12,581 nucleotides of DNA from an uncultured Ruminococcus sp. (GTDB taxonomy: Bacteria; Bacillota; Clostridia; Oscillospirales; Acutalibacteraceae). Location of the stretch: NCBI GenBank assembly GCA_902797525.1, contig CADBSZ010000142.1, positions 1 through 12,581 of the forward strand, in the 5' to 3' direction. The position numbers and the translations under genes were made by a program. Below, one piece after another: positions 1 to 6,469 of this stretch; the first letter of the stretch is position 1, and every line of letters starts with the position of its first letter. Under the pieces are notes generated by a model. That model did not search any database. It saw only the letters and a list, made by a program, of their open reading frames with translations, and was not told the DNA's origin.

Positions 1-185
1 GGCACCAGCGACAGGCTAAAGGCAATGCGGTAGCTGTTGTCGCCCAGCGACATGCCTGTTATGGCAATCAGAATTGCGATGATATACAACGGTCTGAAGC
101 TAAGATACACGCCCACTGTAACGAATACAAAAAAGCAGATGAAAAGGACTTGCGTCAGGCTTTTCCTGTTAATTGTAAATTTCAA
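1..185 (-). CDS. 5' fragment of a polytopic membrane protein, probable polysaccharide polymerase (Wzy/O-antigen ligase-like)
   Basis: Only the first 61 codons are in the window; the gene runs off the left edge. The start is a TTG at 185-183. An AGGAG lies 10 bases before it, and the nearer ATG (194-192) is only 2 bases from that site and runs straight into a stop. The fragment has a short basic N-terminus (MKFTINRKS), a first hydrophobic segment at about residues 12-30 and a second at about 33-44, as expected of a multi-span membrane protein. It begins 4 bases after the stop of the glycosyltransferase before it, so it is the next gene of the polysaccharide operon. A Wzy-type polymerase, EpsG-like protein or O-antigen ligase is the usual gene at this place. 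A flippase is possible, since too little sequence is present to tell. The membrane nature is seen; the polymerase role is inferred from position. Confidence 0.55.
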   Translation of the reverse strand, partial: MKFTINRKSLTQVLFICFFVFVTVGVYLSFRPLYIIAILIAITGMSLGDNSYRIAFSLSLV

Positions 186-189
186 GAAA

Positions 190-1275
190 TCATCGCTCCT
201 TTGTTGATGAGGTAACACAGCTTTGATAAGCGCCGACAGCGGTTTTTGCTGCGGCGTCCCAGCTGTATTGCCGGCTGAGCGCCAGCGCGTTTTGCGAAAA
301 TTCGGGAAAGTGTTGCCGCGCATGCACGGCCTGCCGCAGCGTGGCGGCAATGGTAGGCTCTGTCTTGCCTGCGTTCCAGCCGGCGTCACAATCCGCTACT
401 GTCTGTGCAAAGGTGGTGCCCTCCGACAGCAAACAGGGCAAACCGTAGGAAAGCGCCTCCAGCACGCCCATGGGCATGCCCTCTGTGCGCGAGGTTTGAA
501 TAAACACATCCGCGTCAAGCAGCACGCGGTGTTTGTCCTCGCCAAACACGGCAGGGTGAAGCGTAACCAGTTCGTCAACGCCGTTTTGCGCAATCAGACG
601 CTCCATTTCGGGAAGATAGGAAACGCCGCGGTCGTCGGCAGGACCGTAAATATCCAGTGTGCAGCCATGCCGCGCCAAAAAGTCCTTTTGGGCGCCAAAC
701 GCCTGAAGCATTAAGTCCAGACCTTTGATATAGGGCAGGATTCTTCCCACATACACAAAGCGGACGCCCCATATGTGAAATTCCGTCTTTGTTTTTGGGG
801 GAGGGTTGATGCCGTTAGGGGCAATAAAAATCCGCTTTCCCATCACGCTTTGCGCTTTTTCCTGCTCTGTCAGGCACTGAATGCCTGCCGCTTGATTACA
901 AAAACGCTTAAACAGCAGCAGATTGGCCGCCGTTTTTTTGAGGCGGCTCTTTTTTTGCGCGTTTTTTTTCAGCGCACCGTGCGGAACAATGATATAGGGA
1001 ATGTTCTGCCGGCGCAATTGCTTTGCAAGGGAAAGATAGCGCGGAATGTACAGCTCGTGAAACACCGCCAAATCGGGGCGGCAATAGGGGGGCGGCAGCT
1101 GTTCTAAGGAAGCGGCGGTAAACACCTGCTCCAAGCCGTCGATTTTCAGCGGTTGTCCCAAGTTCCAAAGCGCCGCGTCAACATACTTACGCTGCGCCTT
1201 GACGTGCTGCGGTACGGCAATGTGAACGCCGTTGCTCAAATCGTCACTTAACGGGCAAATGTGTAAAACAACCAT
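190..1275 (-). CDS. GT4-type glycosyltransferase (GT-B fold)
   Basis: This 361-residue cytoplasmic enzyme probably transfers a sugar from a nucleotide-sugar donor onto the growing lipid-linked repeat unit of the surface polysaccharide. The N-terminal acceptor half contains a conserved VPHG (residues 97-100). The C-terminal donor half starts around residue 165 and carries the VGRI...KG motif (176-184) and the retaining-enzyme EX7E motif, E265 to E273, within TEGMPMGVLEALSYG. Length is normal for GT4. An AGGAG sits 5 bases before the ATG, and the gap to the upstream GT2 gene is 9 bases, so the two are co-transcribed and probably add successive sugars. Donor and acceptor sugars cannot be read from the sequence. 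Family is secure; substrate is unknown. Confidence 0.9.
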   Translation of the reverse strand: MVVLHICPLSDDLSNGVHIAVPQHVKAQRKYVDAALWNLGQPLKIDGLEQVFTAASLEQLPPPYCRPDLAVFHELYIPRYLSLAKQLRRQNIPYIIVPHGALKKNAQKKSRLKKTAANLLLFKRFCNQAAGIQCLTEQEKAQSVMGKRIFIAPNGINPPPKTKTEFHIWGVRFVYVGRILPYIKGLDLMLQAFGAQKDFLARHGCTLDIYGPADDRGVSYLPEMERLIAQNGVDELVTLHPAVFGEDKHRVLLDADVFIQTSRTEGMPMGVLEALSYGLPCLLSEGTTFAQTVADCDAGWNAGKTEPTIAATLRQAVHARQHFPEFSQNALALSRQYSWDAAAKTAVGAYQSCVTSSTKER

Positions 1276-1284
1276 TAAAACTCC

Positions 1285-2088
1285 TTATTTTCTCAGCAAT
1301 TTATAGACAAATCTTCGGGCAAAGTTCGGCATGATACACACAATAAAGTGAGGGTACGCGCTGAAAAAATACTCTTTGCGGTTAATCCAGCCCGATCTCA
1401 GCAATTTCTTTCGGAAACGAAGCATCTGTTTGCCGAAGGCAACGCCGCCGCGCCGCTGTGTTTGTGCACTGGGACAGCGCACCTTTACCAAAACGTCGGA
1501 CAGATTCGCCGCCTTGGCTCCGCTTTTCAGCACCTTAATCCACAGGTCATAATCCTCGAATACCCGAAGGCTGCGGTCATAACCGCCAACCTGATCGACA
1601 ACGGATTTTCGGAACATGGTGGCGACGTGATTGAACGGAATTCTGGTTTTGCTGTATTGCAAAATTTCTTCCTGTGTCAGCGGCAGCACTCTTTTGGCAA
1701 AGGGCTCATCGGGATTTTCGTCAAATTCCTCAATGGTGCCGCTGATAACGGCCAGCTCGGGATTGCTCTTAAACGCTGCCAGTTCTTTTTCGCAGCGGTC
1801 GTCAACGCTGATATCGTCGCTGTCCATGCTGGCAATCAGCTCACAGCGGCAATGCTGCATCGCTTCGGCGCGCGAATAGCCCGGGCCGTGGTTTTCGGGA
1901 ATGCGCACTACATCCAGCCGGCTGCCGAAATCGCCGATCACCGCGTCAAGCTCCGGCGTCAGCGGACCGTCGCACACCACAACAATTTGCGCCGGGGGAA
2001 CGGTTTGCCGGAGCATACTCTCGATGGCGGTTTTGAAATGCGCGGGATGATCCTTTGCATAAACCGACATCAGCACGGAATAGTCCAT
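1285..2088 (-). CDS. GT2 glycosyltransferase (AmsE-like, GT-A fold)
   Basis: This 267-residue inverting family 2 glycosyltransferase is expected to act at the cytoplasmic membrane face on the lipid-linked polysaccharide repeat unit. The N-terminus MDYSVLMSVYAKD is typical of the AmsE/capsular GT2 group. The metal-binding DxD is the DSDD at residues 89-92, and the ED of the FEDYDLW motif (177-183) is the expected catalytic-base region. The last 35 residues are rich in aromatic and basic residues, compatible with membrane association. An AGGAG (in CCGAGGAGAACG) precedes the ATG, with 19 bases from the cpsD stop. It sits between the tyrosine kinase and the GT4 enzyme in the same operon. Family is clear; the transferred sugar is not. 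Confidence 0.9.
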   Translation of the reverse strand: MDYSVLMSVYAKDHPAHFKTAIESMLRQTVPPAQIVVVCDGPLTPELDAVIGDFGSRLDVVRIPENHGPGYSRAEAMQHCRCELIASMDSDDISVDDRCEKELAAFKSNPELAVISGTIEEFDENPDEPFAKRVLPLTQEEILQYSKTRIPFNHVATMFRKSVVDQVGGYDRSLRVFEDYDLWIKVLKSGAKAANLSDVLVKVRCPSAQTQRRGGVAFGKQMLRFRKKLLRSGWINRKEYFFSAYPHFIVCIMPNFARRFVYKLLRK

Positions 2089-2107
2089 TTAACGTTCTCC
2101 TCGGAAA

Positions 2108-2836
2108 TTATTTATATTCGTAATAGTAGTAGTACTTGGAATTGTTTTTATAGGCTTTTCTTGCTGCGGGCTTGCTGTTGTATACAAAGCCCAGCACGTT
2201 TGCATTGGCAAAGTTGAGCTGGCGGATGGTTTCGTCCATCTGCGAAACTTCGGTGGAGCCGTGCAGCATGACAATCAGATAACCGTCGATGACCGACGAC
2301 AAAATCGCCGAGTCGGAAACCACGCAAACGGGCGGAAAGTCGACGACAATGTAGTCGTAAACGGTTTTCAGCGCCTCAATCAGCTCGGTCATCTGGGGCG
2401 ACTCAATCAGCTTGGTGGGATCGGGCGGAATGGTTCCTGCGGGAATCACGTCAATGCCGAACTCGTCGTTGTGAACAACGGGCAGGCGGTTGTAGCCCTC
2501 CTCGTCTGCAAGATAGTCGCTCAGGCCGGGGCGGTTTTCCATGCCCAGCTTGGCGGCGACGGTGGGAATACGCATGTCGCAGTCCACGATGACAACCTTT
2601 TTGTCAATCTGTGCCAGCGAAATGGCAAGGTTGACCGAAACGGTGCTTTTGCCCTCGCCGCGGTTGGCGCTGACAACGCCGATGCAGCGGTTCTTTTTGC
2701 CGGGCAGCGAAAAGGTGACGTTGGTGCGCAGGGTTTTGAAGGATTCCTGCATAGAAAAGGAGGAATCGGGACTTAACAGCATTTTTTTCGCGTCAAAAAT
2801 TTTGCTGTTTTTCTTTTTCTTTTTGGAAAACAACAT
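2108..2836 (-). CDS. cpsD: CpsD/CapB-type tyrosine autokinase (BY-kinase catalytic subunit)
   Basis: This 242-residue cytoplasmic ATPase autophosphorylates on C-terminal tyrosines and, with its membrane partner CpsC, controls polysaccharide polymerisation and export. Residues 56-65 form the Walker A loop (SANRGEGKST). Walker A' is VVIVDCDMR (81-89, with D85 and D87) and Walker B is IVVDFPP (163-169). The N-terminus is very basic (KKKKK at 5-9). The protein ends in a dense tyrosine cluster, Y235-Y239 and Y241, with Y229 just before, which is the substrate tail of this family. It follows cpsC with a 3-base gap, and its ribosome binding site lies inside the cpsC stop region. Length and split architecture match Gram-positive BY-kinases. 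I am confident of function; its cellular targets are unknown. Confidence 0.95.
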   Translation of the reverse strand: MLFSKKKKKNSKIFDAKKMLLSPDSSFSMQESFKTLRTNVTFSLPGKKNRCIGVVSANRGEGKSTVSVNLAISLAQIDKKVVIVDCDMRIPTVAAKLGMENRPGLSDYLADEEGYNRLPVVHNDEFGIDVIPAGTIPPDPTKLIESPQMTELIEALKTVYDYIVVDFPPVCVVSDSAILSSVIDGYLIVMLHGSTEVSQMDETIRQLNFANANVLGFVYNSKPAARKAYKNNSKYYYYYEYK

Positions 2837-2839
2837 GGC

Positions 2840-3640
2840 TTATTTCTCCTCCTTCTTTTGCTTTCTGCCGGCGGATTCATAGGACTGATAATACTCGTTT
2901 TGCGCGTAGTTGTAGCCCTTGGTTTCATACAAATTGGGAATAACGCCGATAACGGGCAGGTTGTAGCGTCCCTCAAGGTCGCCCTCGCCCTTAATGGTAT
3001 CGTCGCGGAAATAGCGAATCAGCACATACACCAGTGCGACAACCGTGCCGACCAGCGCGCCGAGCAGGGATGAAGCAAAGTAGCTCGGGCCGTAGCGTTC
3101 CTTCGGCGCCTGCGGCGCGTCAACGATTTTCATCGAGCTGCCTTCTACGATTTGTCCCATGTGGGTGGGAGCGGTGTTGGCAATCGCCTGCGCCAGCTTG
3201 TAGGAGGTGGCGGCGTTGGTGGTGATGACGGTTACGCGAATCAGCTGGGTGGAGGTTTCCACTTCGGCGGACACGCAGCTTGCCAACTGCTCGTAGGGCA
3301 TGTCGAGGTTCATAAACTCAGCGGAAGCCGTCAGCACGTTATTGCTGGTGAGAATCCGCGAGTAGGTTTGCACCAGCTCCTTGGAAGCCTGAATGTCCTG
3401 CGTGGACACCGCCTCTTTGTTCGCCTGCACCTTGTTGTTGACAAACGCCGTGAAGGACGAGCGGTAGGTGGGCTTCACAAAAATGCGCGTGTAGCCCTGG
3501 AACAGCAGCGCAAACAAAATTGCGCCGAGCACAATCAGCCACAGCTTTTTGACAATCGCCGACAGCAGGGGCGCAATATTGACCTCAATTTCGCGCGCGG
3601 GGCTGTCGGGAGCAGTGTTGTTAACAATTTCTTTTTCCAT
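2840..3640 (-). CDS. cpsC: CpsC/CapA-type Wzz chain-length regulator and kinase modulator
   Basis: This 266-residue membrane protein of the polysaccharide co-polymerase (Wzz) family sets polymer length and activates the tyrosine kinase CpsD through its cytoplasmic tail. A first membrane helix spans about residues 33-50 and a second about 187-209, enclosing an external domain. A proline-rich DAPQAPKERYGP (174-185) lies before the second helix, as usual for the family. After the second helix is an unusually long cytoplasmic tail of about 55 residues with several tyrosines (YNYAQNEYYQSY) and a basic/acidic end. The ATG is preceded by AGGAG at 7 bases. It lies 18 bases after the nucleotidyltransferase and 3 bases before cpsD. 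Assignment is firm. Confidence 0.93.
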   Translation of the reverse strand: MEKEIVNNTAPDSPAREIEVNIAPLLSAIVKKLWLIVLGAILFALLFQGYTRIFVKPTYRSSFTAFVNNKVQANKEAVSTQDIQASKELVQTYSRILTSNNVLTASAEFMNLDMPYEQLASCVSAEVETSTQLIRVTVITTNAATSYKLAQAIANTAPTHMGQIVEGSSMKIVDAPQAPKERYGPSYFASSLLGALVGTVVALVYVLIRYFRDDTIKGEGDLEGRYNLPVIGVIPNLYETKGYNYAQNEYYQSYESAGRKQKKEEK

Positions 3641-3658
3641 GTTGTTACTCCTGTCAGT

Positions 3659-4822
3659 TTATTTTTGCTCGGAAGCGTCGCTTTTTATTTTGTGAATCGT
3701 CTGAATTTCCCGTTTTAAATACCGCCTGTGCCGGATGGGGTTGACGATGTTGCGGTAAACCAGGAAAAACGGATAGATGATTTTGTGGTTGTAAACAAAG
3801 GGATGGGAATATTTGAAGCGCGAAATATCAGGGAAAATCCGCTTGAAATAATACCTTGCGCCGGTGGGGCTTTTGTTTTGCGCCGCCGCTTGAAATTCCT
3901 TTTTAAACAGGTTTTCAAAATTGCCGAAGGTGCCGCAGGAAAGAATAAATTGCAGCATTTCGCTTTCGTCGGCGCTAAGCCTTTCCAAATTCTTTTTCAT
4001 TTGCTCCGGCTGCGAAAACAAGCCGCTCGCAAGGCTGCGCAGCGTGCGCTCAAACTGCTCGGCTCCAAGCTTGCGCATTTCGCTTTCAATGTACTTGAAG
4101 TTAAGCTTTAGCTTGCCGCAGTTGAGCAGCACATACTCGTCCGCCACGGTTCGAAAGCCCGTGCCGCGGTTTTTATAGTGCTTATAGGCGTGCGCGACGA
4201 AAAAGATATAAAAATCGTCGTCGGAAAAGTGAAAGCCGAAGCCGTTGCCCTCATCCTTTATCAGCCGCGAATTCACGTCGCGATAATAGTTGGCAATCTC
4301 GATATAATAATCATTCAGCTCAACCAGCTCGCGGTGAATTTCAAAATTATAAAACGGATCCTTGGAATATTCGTCCGCCGCAAAGTTGTCGCACCGCATA
4401 AAATAGCCGCGCTTTTCCATAAACGCCCTGACCGTTTTCATATAGGACGGGTCAATCAAAATGTCGTTGTCGGCAAACTCGCGCGTGCCGTAGCTCGGAT
4501 AGTAGGCGTTGAGCACCGCGCCCTTGAGCGGCATGTACCAAATGCCGTTTTTCTCAAGAAAGTCAATAATCAGCCTGCGCTCCGCGTCAAACAGCATGGT
4601 CTTTTTGACGGAGTTGTTCAGCGCGTTTGTCCAGCGGTGCTTTTCCGCGGCATCGGCGCTTTTAAATGCCTTGGTGCCGGTCAGCGCCTTGGCGGCAAGC
4701 GCGGTCATGTTGTGTCCCAGCGTCATTTGCCACAGGGCGTCAAAATCTGCCTCGTTCGCTTGGGCGGCTATGCCGTTGACGGCGCAGGCAGTGAGATATA
4801 AATACAATTCGGTTGTGTTCAT
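3659..4822 (-). CDS. Uncharacterised nucleotidyltransferase family protein (NTP_transf_5-like)
   Basis: This 387-residue protein has the nucleotidyltransferase fold signature of the uncharacterised NTP_transf_5 group. A PLKG motif (98-101) is followed by Y-x3-YGTREFADNDILID, with the metal-binding acids at D118 and D120, and then EIHREL at 161-166. The second half is helical, and the C-terminus has an aromatic-basic stretch (YPFFLVYRNIVNP then RHRR) that could lie on the membrane. The start used is the ATG at 4822, which overlaps the upstream peptidase stop as ATGA. A longer reading from 4915 would overlap that gene by 97 bases and adds a non-conserved basic leader. The reaction is unknown; nucleotidylation of a protein or small molecule is the family-based guess. 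In known clusters it travels with PqqD and HprK-like proteins, as here. Confidence 0.8.
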   Translation of the reverse strand: MNTTELYLYLTACAVNGIAAQANEADFDALWQMTLGHNMTALAAKALTGTKAFKSADAAEKHRWTNALNNSVKKTMLFDAERRLIIDFLEKNGIWYMPLKGAVLNAYYPSYGTREFADNDILIDPSYMKTVRAFMEKRGYFMRCDNFAADEYSKDPFYNFEIHRELVELNDYYIEIANYYRDVNSRLIKDEGNGFGFHFSDDDFYIFFVAHAYKHYKNRGTGFRTVADEYVLLNCGKLKLNFKYIESEMRKLGAEQFERTLRSLASGLFSQPEQMKKNLERLSADESEMLQFILSCGTFGNFENLFKKEFQAAAQNKSPTGARYYFKRIFPDISRFKYSHPFVYNHKIIYPFFLVYRNIVNPIRHRRYLKREIQTIHKIKSDASEQK

Positions 4823-5274
4823 GATTTGGTTCCGCCTTTGAGCTTGCGTTTTATTTTTCCGCCGAAGCGTCTTGCCTTGTGCAGGACAAAGCGGATGGGA
4901 TAGATGAAATTCCACACACGCGAATACACCCGAAAGCCCGTGCTGTTAACGGAAATAGTCTTGCCGTTGCGCTTGAATTCCGTCAGCACGCCGACAATGC
5001 GGTTGTCGGTGATGCCGTATTCTTTTGCAAAGGTGTTGTCGCCGCGAATCACATAGTCGTTGTCGCGCACCTCAATAATGCGGTGAAGCACGTAGCGGTT
5101 GCCGCTGCGGCGGTAGAGGGGGATGTCGTATTTTCTCAGCCGTCCGTCATAGGTGCGGATAACGACCAAATCGCGGTTTTCCCTGAGCATGGGGCGCATG
5201 CTGACGCCGCGCGTTTTATACACCAAAACCCCGTCGCGCTTTAAAATTTCCTCAAAGGTGTCGGTTGCGCTCAT
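4819..5274 (-). CDS. S24/S26-family serine peptidase, SipW-like, without membrane helix
   Basis: This 151-residue protein carries signal-peptidase family motifs: TRGVSMRPML (21-30) with the nucleophile S25, a KYDIPLYRR segment (48-56), VLHRIIEV with H64, and IRGDNT (76-81). The histidine at 64 fits the Ser-His (SipW/eukaryotic-type) subgroup rather than the Ser-Lys dyad of ordinary signal peptidase I. There is no N-terminal membrane anchor, unlike true signal peptidases. The C-terminus is hydrophobic-aromatic then strongly basic (KIKRKLKGG), suggesting peripheral membrane contact. It overlaps the PqqD-like gene upstream and the nucleotidyltransferase downstream by ATGA, so the three are translationally coupled. 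The substrate is unknown; processing of a modified peptide or an operon protein is possible. It might also be a non-proteolytic relative. Confidence 0.8.
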   Translation of the reverse strand: MSATDTFEEILKRDGVLVYKTRGVSMRPMLRENRDLVVIRTYDGRLRKYDIPLYRRSGNRYVLHRIIEVRDNDYVIRGDNTFAKEYGITDNRIVGVLTEFKRNGKTISVNSTGFRVYSRVWNFIYPIRFVLHKARRFGGKIKRKLKGGTKS

Positions 5275-5534
5275 TCGTCGAGCGCGCCGATTTTGCGCAG
5301 GCTGGCGATGACCATGTCAACGTCGTCGGCAATGTCGCCGCGCGCGTCCTCGCCGTATTTGGCGCACATTTTTTCCACAACCGCGTCGCGGGTGGTGTCC
5401 TCTTTAAAATGATTCACAATTTCCGCCGCAGTCTGGTTGCTGCGCACAATGCCGCTGAACCCCGCGTCGCCGGTTGCCACCATTACCTGGGTGCCGTCGA
5501 TGTCCTGTGTCAGAAAATTTTTGTTTAATTTCAT
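5271..5534 (-). CDS. PqqD-like peptide-binding protein
   Basis: This 87-residue protein has the PqqD pattern: N33-QTAAEIVNHF in the first helix region, a middle helix DAVVEKMCAKYG (50-61), then DIADDVDMVIASLRKIGAL at the end. PqqD proteins are winged-helix chaperones that bind the leader of a precursor peptide and hand it to a modifying enzyme such as a radical-SAM protein. AAGGAAA lies about 7 bases before the ATG. It is the first gene of the operon, about 50 bases downstream of the predicted transcription start, and its stop overlaps the start of the S26-type peptidase. No radical-SAM enzyme, cyclase or obvious precursor peptide is in the window, so its partner is elsewhere or is one of its neighbours. 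Family assignment is good; the role here is inferred. Confidence 0.82.
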   Translation of the reverse strand: MKLNKNFLTQDIDGTQVMVATGDAGFSGIVRSNQTAAEIVNHFKEDTTRDAVVEKMCAKYGEDARGDIADDVDMVIASLRKIGALDE

Positions 5535-5594
5535 GTCGCTTTCCTTCCCTTTTTGTCATAAGACAAATTTTCGCATAATAATTCATACTATACT

Positions 5595-5622
5595 ATTATA
5601 TCACATTTTGCAATACAGTCAA
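5595..5622 (-). promoter_or_regulatory. Sigma-A type promoter of the polysaccharide operon
   Basis: On the minus strand TTGACT (5622-5617) is followed after 16 bases by a perfect TATAAT (5600-5595). Transcription would begin near 5588, leaving a leader of about 50 bases before the PqqD-like start codon. A/T tracts just upstream of the -35 resemble an UP element. The terminator at 5691-5724 lies upstream, so this promoter separates the polysaccharide operon from the kinase operon. Confidence 0.8.
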
Positions 5623-5667
5623 ATAGTTTTTCGCCGAAAGGCATAATTTTTTTAAGAACGTTATTTA

Positions 5668-5685
5668 TTGCGAAATCTTGCGAAA
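5668..5685. repeat. Tandem TTGCGAAA elements, candidate regulator sites
   Basis: The 8-base word TTGCGAAA occurs at 5668-5675 and again at 5678-5685, a spacing of 10 bases, one helical turn. Related elements flank the promoter: the perfect palindrome TTTCG-C-CGAAA at 5629-5639, immediately upstream of the -35 box, and the inverted word TTTTCGCA at 5568-5575, just downstream of the predicted start. Together they look like an operator array for an unknown regulator of the polysaccharide operon. No regulator gene is in the window. The words are seen; the function is inferred. Confidence 0.4.
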
Positions 5686-5690
5686 AAGCA

Positions 5691-5724
5691 ATAAAAAAGC
5701 GGCGCAAAGCCAAGCCTTGCGCCG
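5691..5724 (-). terminator. Rho-independent terminator of the amylase-to-HprK operon
   Basis: An 8-base-pair GC-rich stem (GGCGCAA at 5701-5707 with TTGCGCC at 5717-5723, plus the C5700-G5724 pair) closes a 9-base loop. In the minus direction it is followed by a run of six T (5698-5693). It lies 10 bases past the stop of the HprK-like gene. No T run follows in the plus direction, so it works on the minus strand only. Confidence 0.85.
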
Positions 5725-5734
5725 AAAGCAGCGG

Positions 5735-6469
5735 TTATTCGGTTGTGAGTGCCGCGACAGCGGCTTTTGCCGCGTCAAGGCTGTCGGTGCAGGTCATGCC
5801 AAAAAGCCGGACGCTGCTTAAAAGCCGGTGCTCCAGCTCGGTAATGTGCAGGGCTTCCTGCGGCGTTGTGCCGCGGAGGGACGCGCAAAACAGCAGAGGA
5901 AACATTTGGGAGGGGGATAAGGGAGCGACCTGGTTTTTATCACCGCGCGCTAAGCTGACAATCGCCGCCAAAGGCGCGGATTCAATCGGCGGCTTTTCAA
6001 TAAGGCCCCACGGATTTGCATAAACCGTTGCCGCGCCTCCGTCAATGCGGATAAAGGGCTTGTCGTCGTTGATGATGAAGGCTTCTTCTCCCAGTAACTC
6101 CAGCCAGCGCCGCGTGTGGGTGGATTTTCCGGTGCCGCTGGGGGCGATGAACAGATACGCCCTGCCCTTGTACACAACCGCCGAGCCGTGCGTCAGCAAA
6201 AAATCGCGCTTGAGCAATTCGTGCGCCAGCAAGTCGAGCAGCGCGCTTGCTTCGACGGCAATTGCCGGATAATGATACTCCTCCGCGCCGCGCAGCCTGT
6301 CGTTATGACGGAATTTTTGGCGGATAGCGTCCATGTCGGCGGCGGTGGGGCATAGGGAACATTCCGCCTTTTCGTCTGTAAAATACGGTCGGAAATATTT
6401 TACCGTGCGTTCATGCCTGAGCTCAATTGCGGCGGTCATGCCGGCAATTTTAACGTTGTAGCTTGCCAT
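5735..6469 (-). CDS. HPr kinase-like (PEPCK-like fold) ATP-binding protein
   Basis: This 244-residue protein resembles the catalytic half of HPr kinase/phosphorylase and the HprK-like kinases of peptide-modifying clusters. LLTHGSAVVYKGRAYLFIAP (91-110) leads into the P-loop APSGTGKST (109-117, K115), then INDDK (134-138) carries the metal-binding acids D135 and D136, and YANPWG sits at 150-155. The N-terminal HPr-kinase domain is missing and the protein is shorter than true HprK (about 310), so regulation of sugar uptake through HPr is unlikely. Paeninodin-type lasso peptide clusters use such kinases to phosphorylate a peptide; that is family knowledge, not shown here. The start overlaps the preceding gene by 20 bases. 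It ends an operon just before a terminator, beside the PqqD-like operon. Substrate unknown. Confidence 0.8.
   Translation of the reverse strand: MASYNVKIAGMTAAIELRHERTVKYFRPYFTDEKAECSLCPTAADMDAIRQKFRHNDRLRGAEEYHYPAIAVEASALLDLLAHELLKRDFLLTHGSAVVYKGRAYLFIAPSGTGKSTHTRRWLELLGEEAFIINDDKPFIRIDGGAATVYANPWGLIEKPPIESAPLAAIVSLARGDKNQVAPLSPSQMFPLLFCASLRGTTPQEALHITELEHRLLSSVRLFGMTCTDSLDAAKAAVAALTTE

Noticed and set aside
1348..2217. 289-residue plus-strand frame opposite GT2 and cpsD
   Set aside because: It crosses the boundary of two real minus-strand genes and has no recognisable motif; a shadow.
4823..4915. 31-residue N-terminal extension of the nucleotidyltransferase
   Set aside because: It would overlap the peptidase gene by 97 bases; the ATG at 4822 in an ATGA overlap matches the coupling seen at the previous junction.
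5404..5586. 60-residue minus-strand frame before and over the PqqD gene, considered as a precursor peptide
   Set aside because: It starts at the predicted transcription start without a ribosome binding site and mostly overlaps PqqD in another frame; no leader/core pattern.
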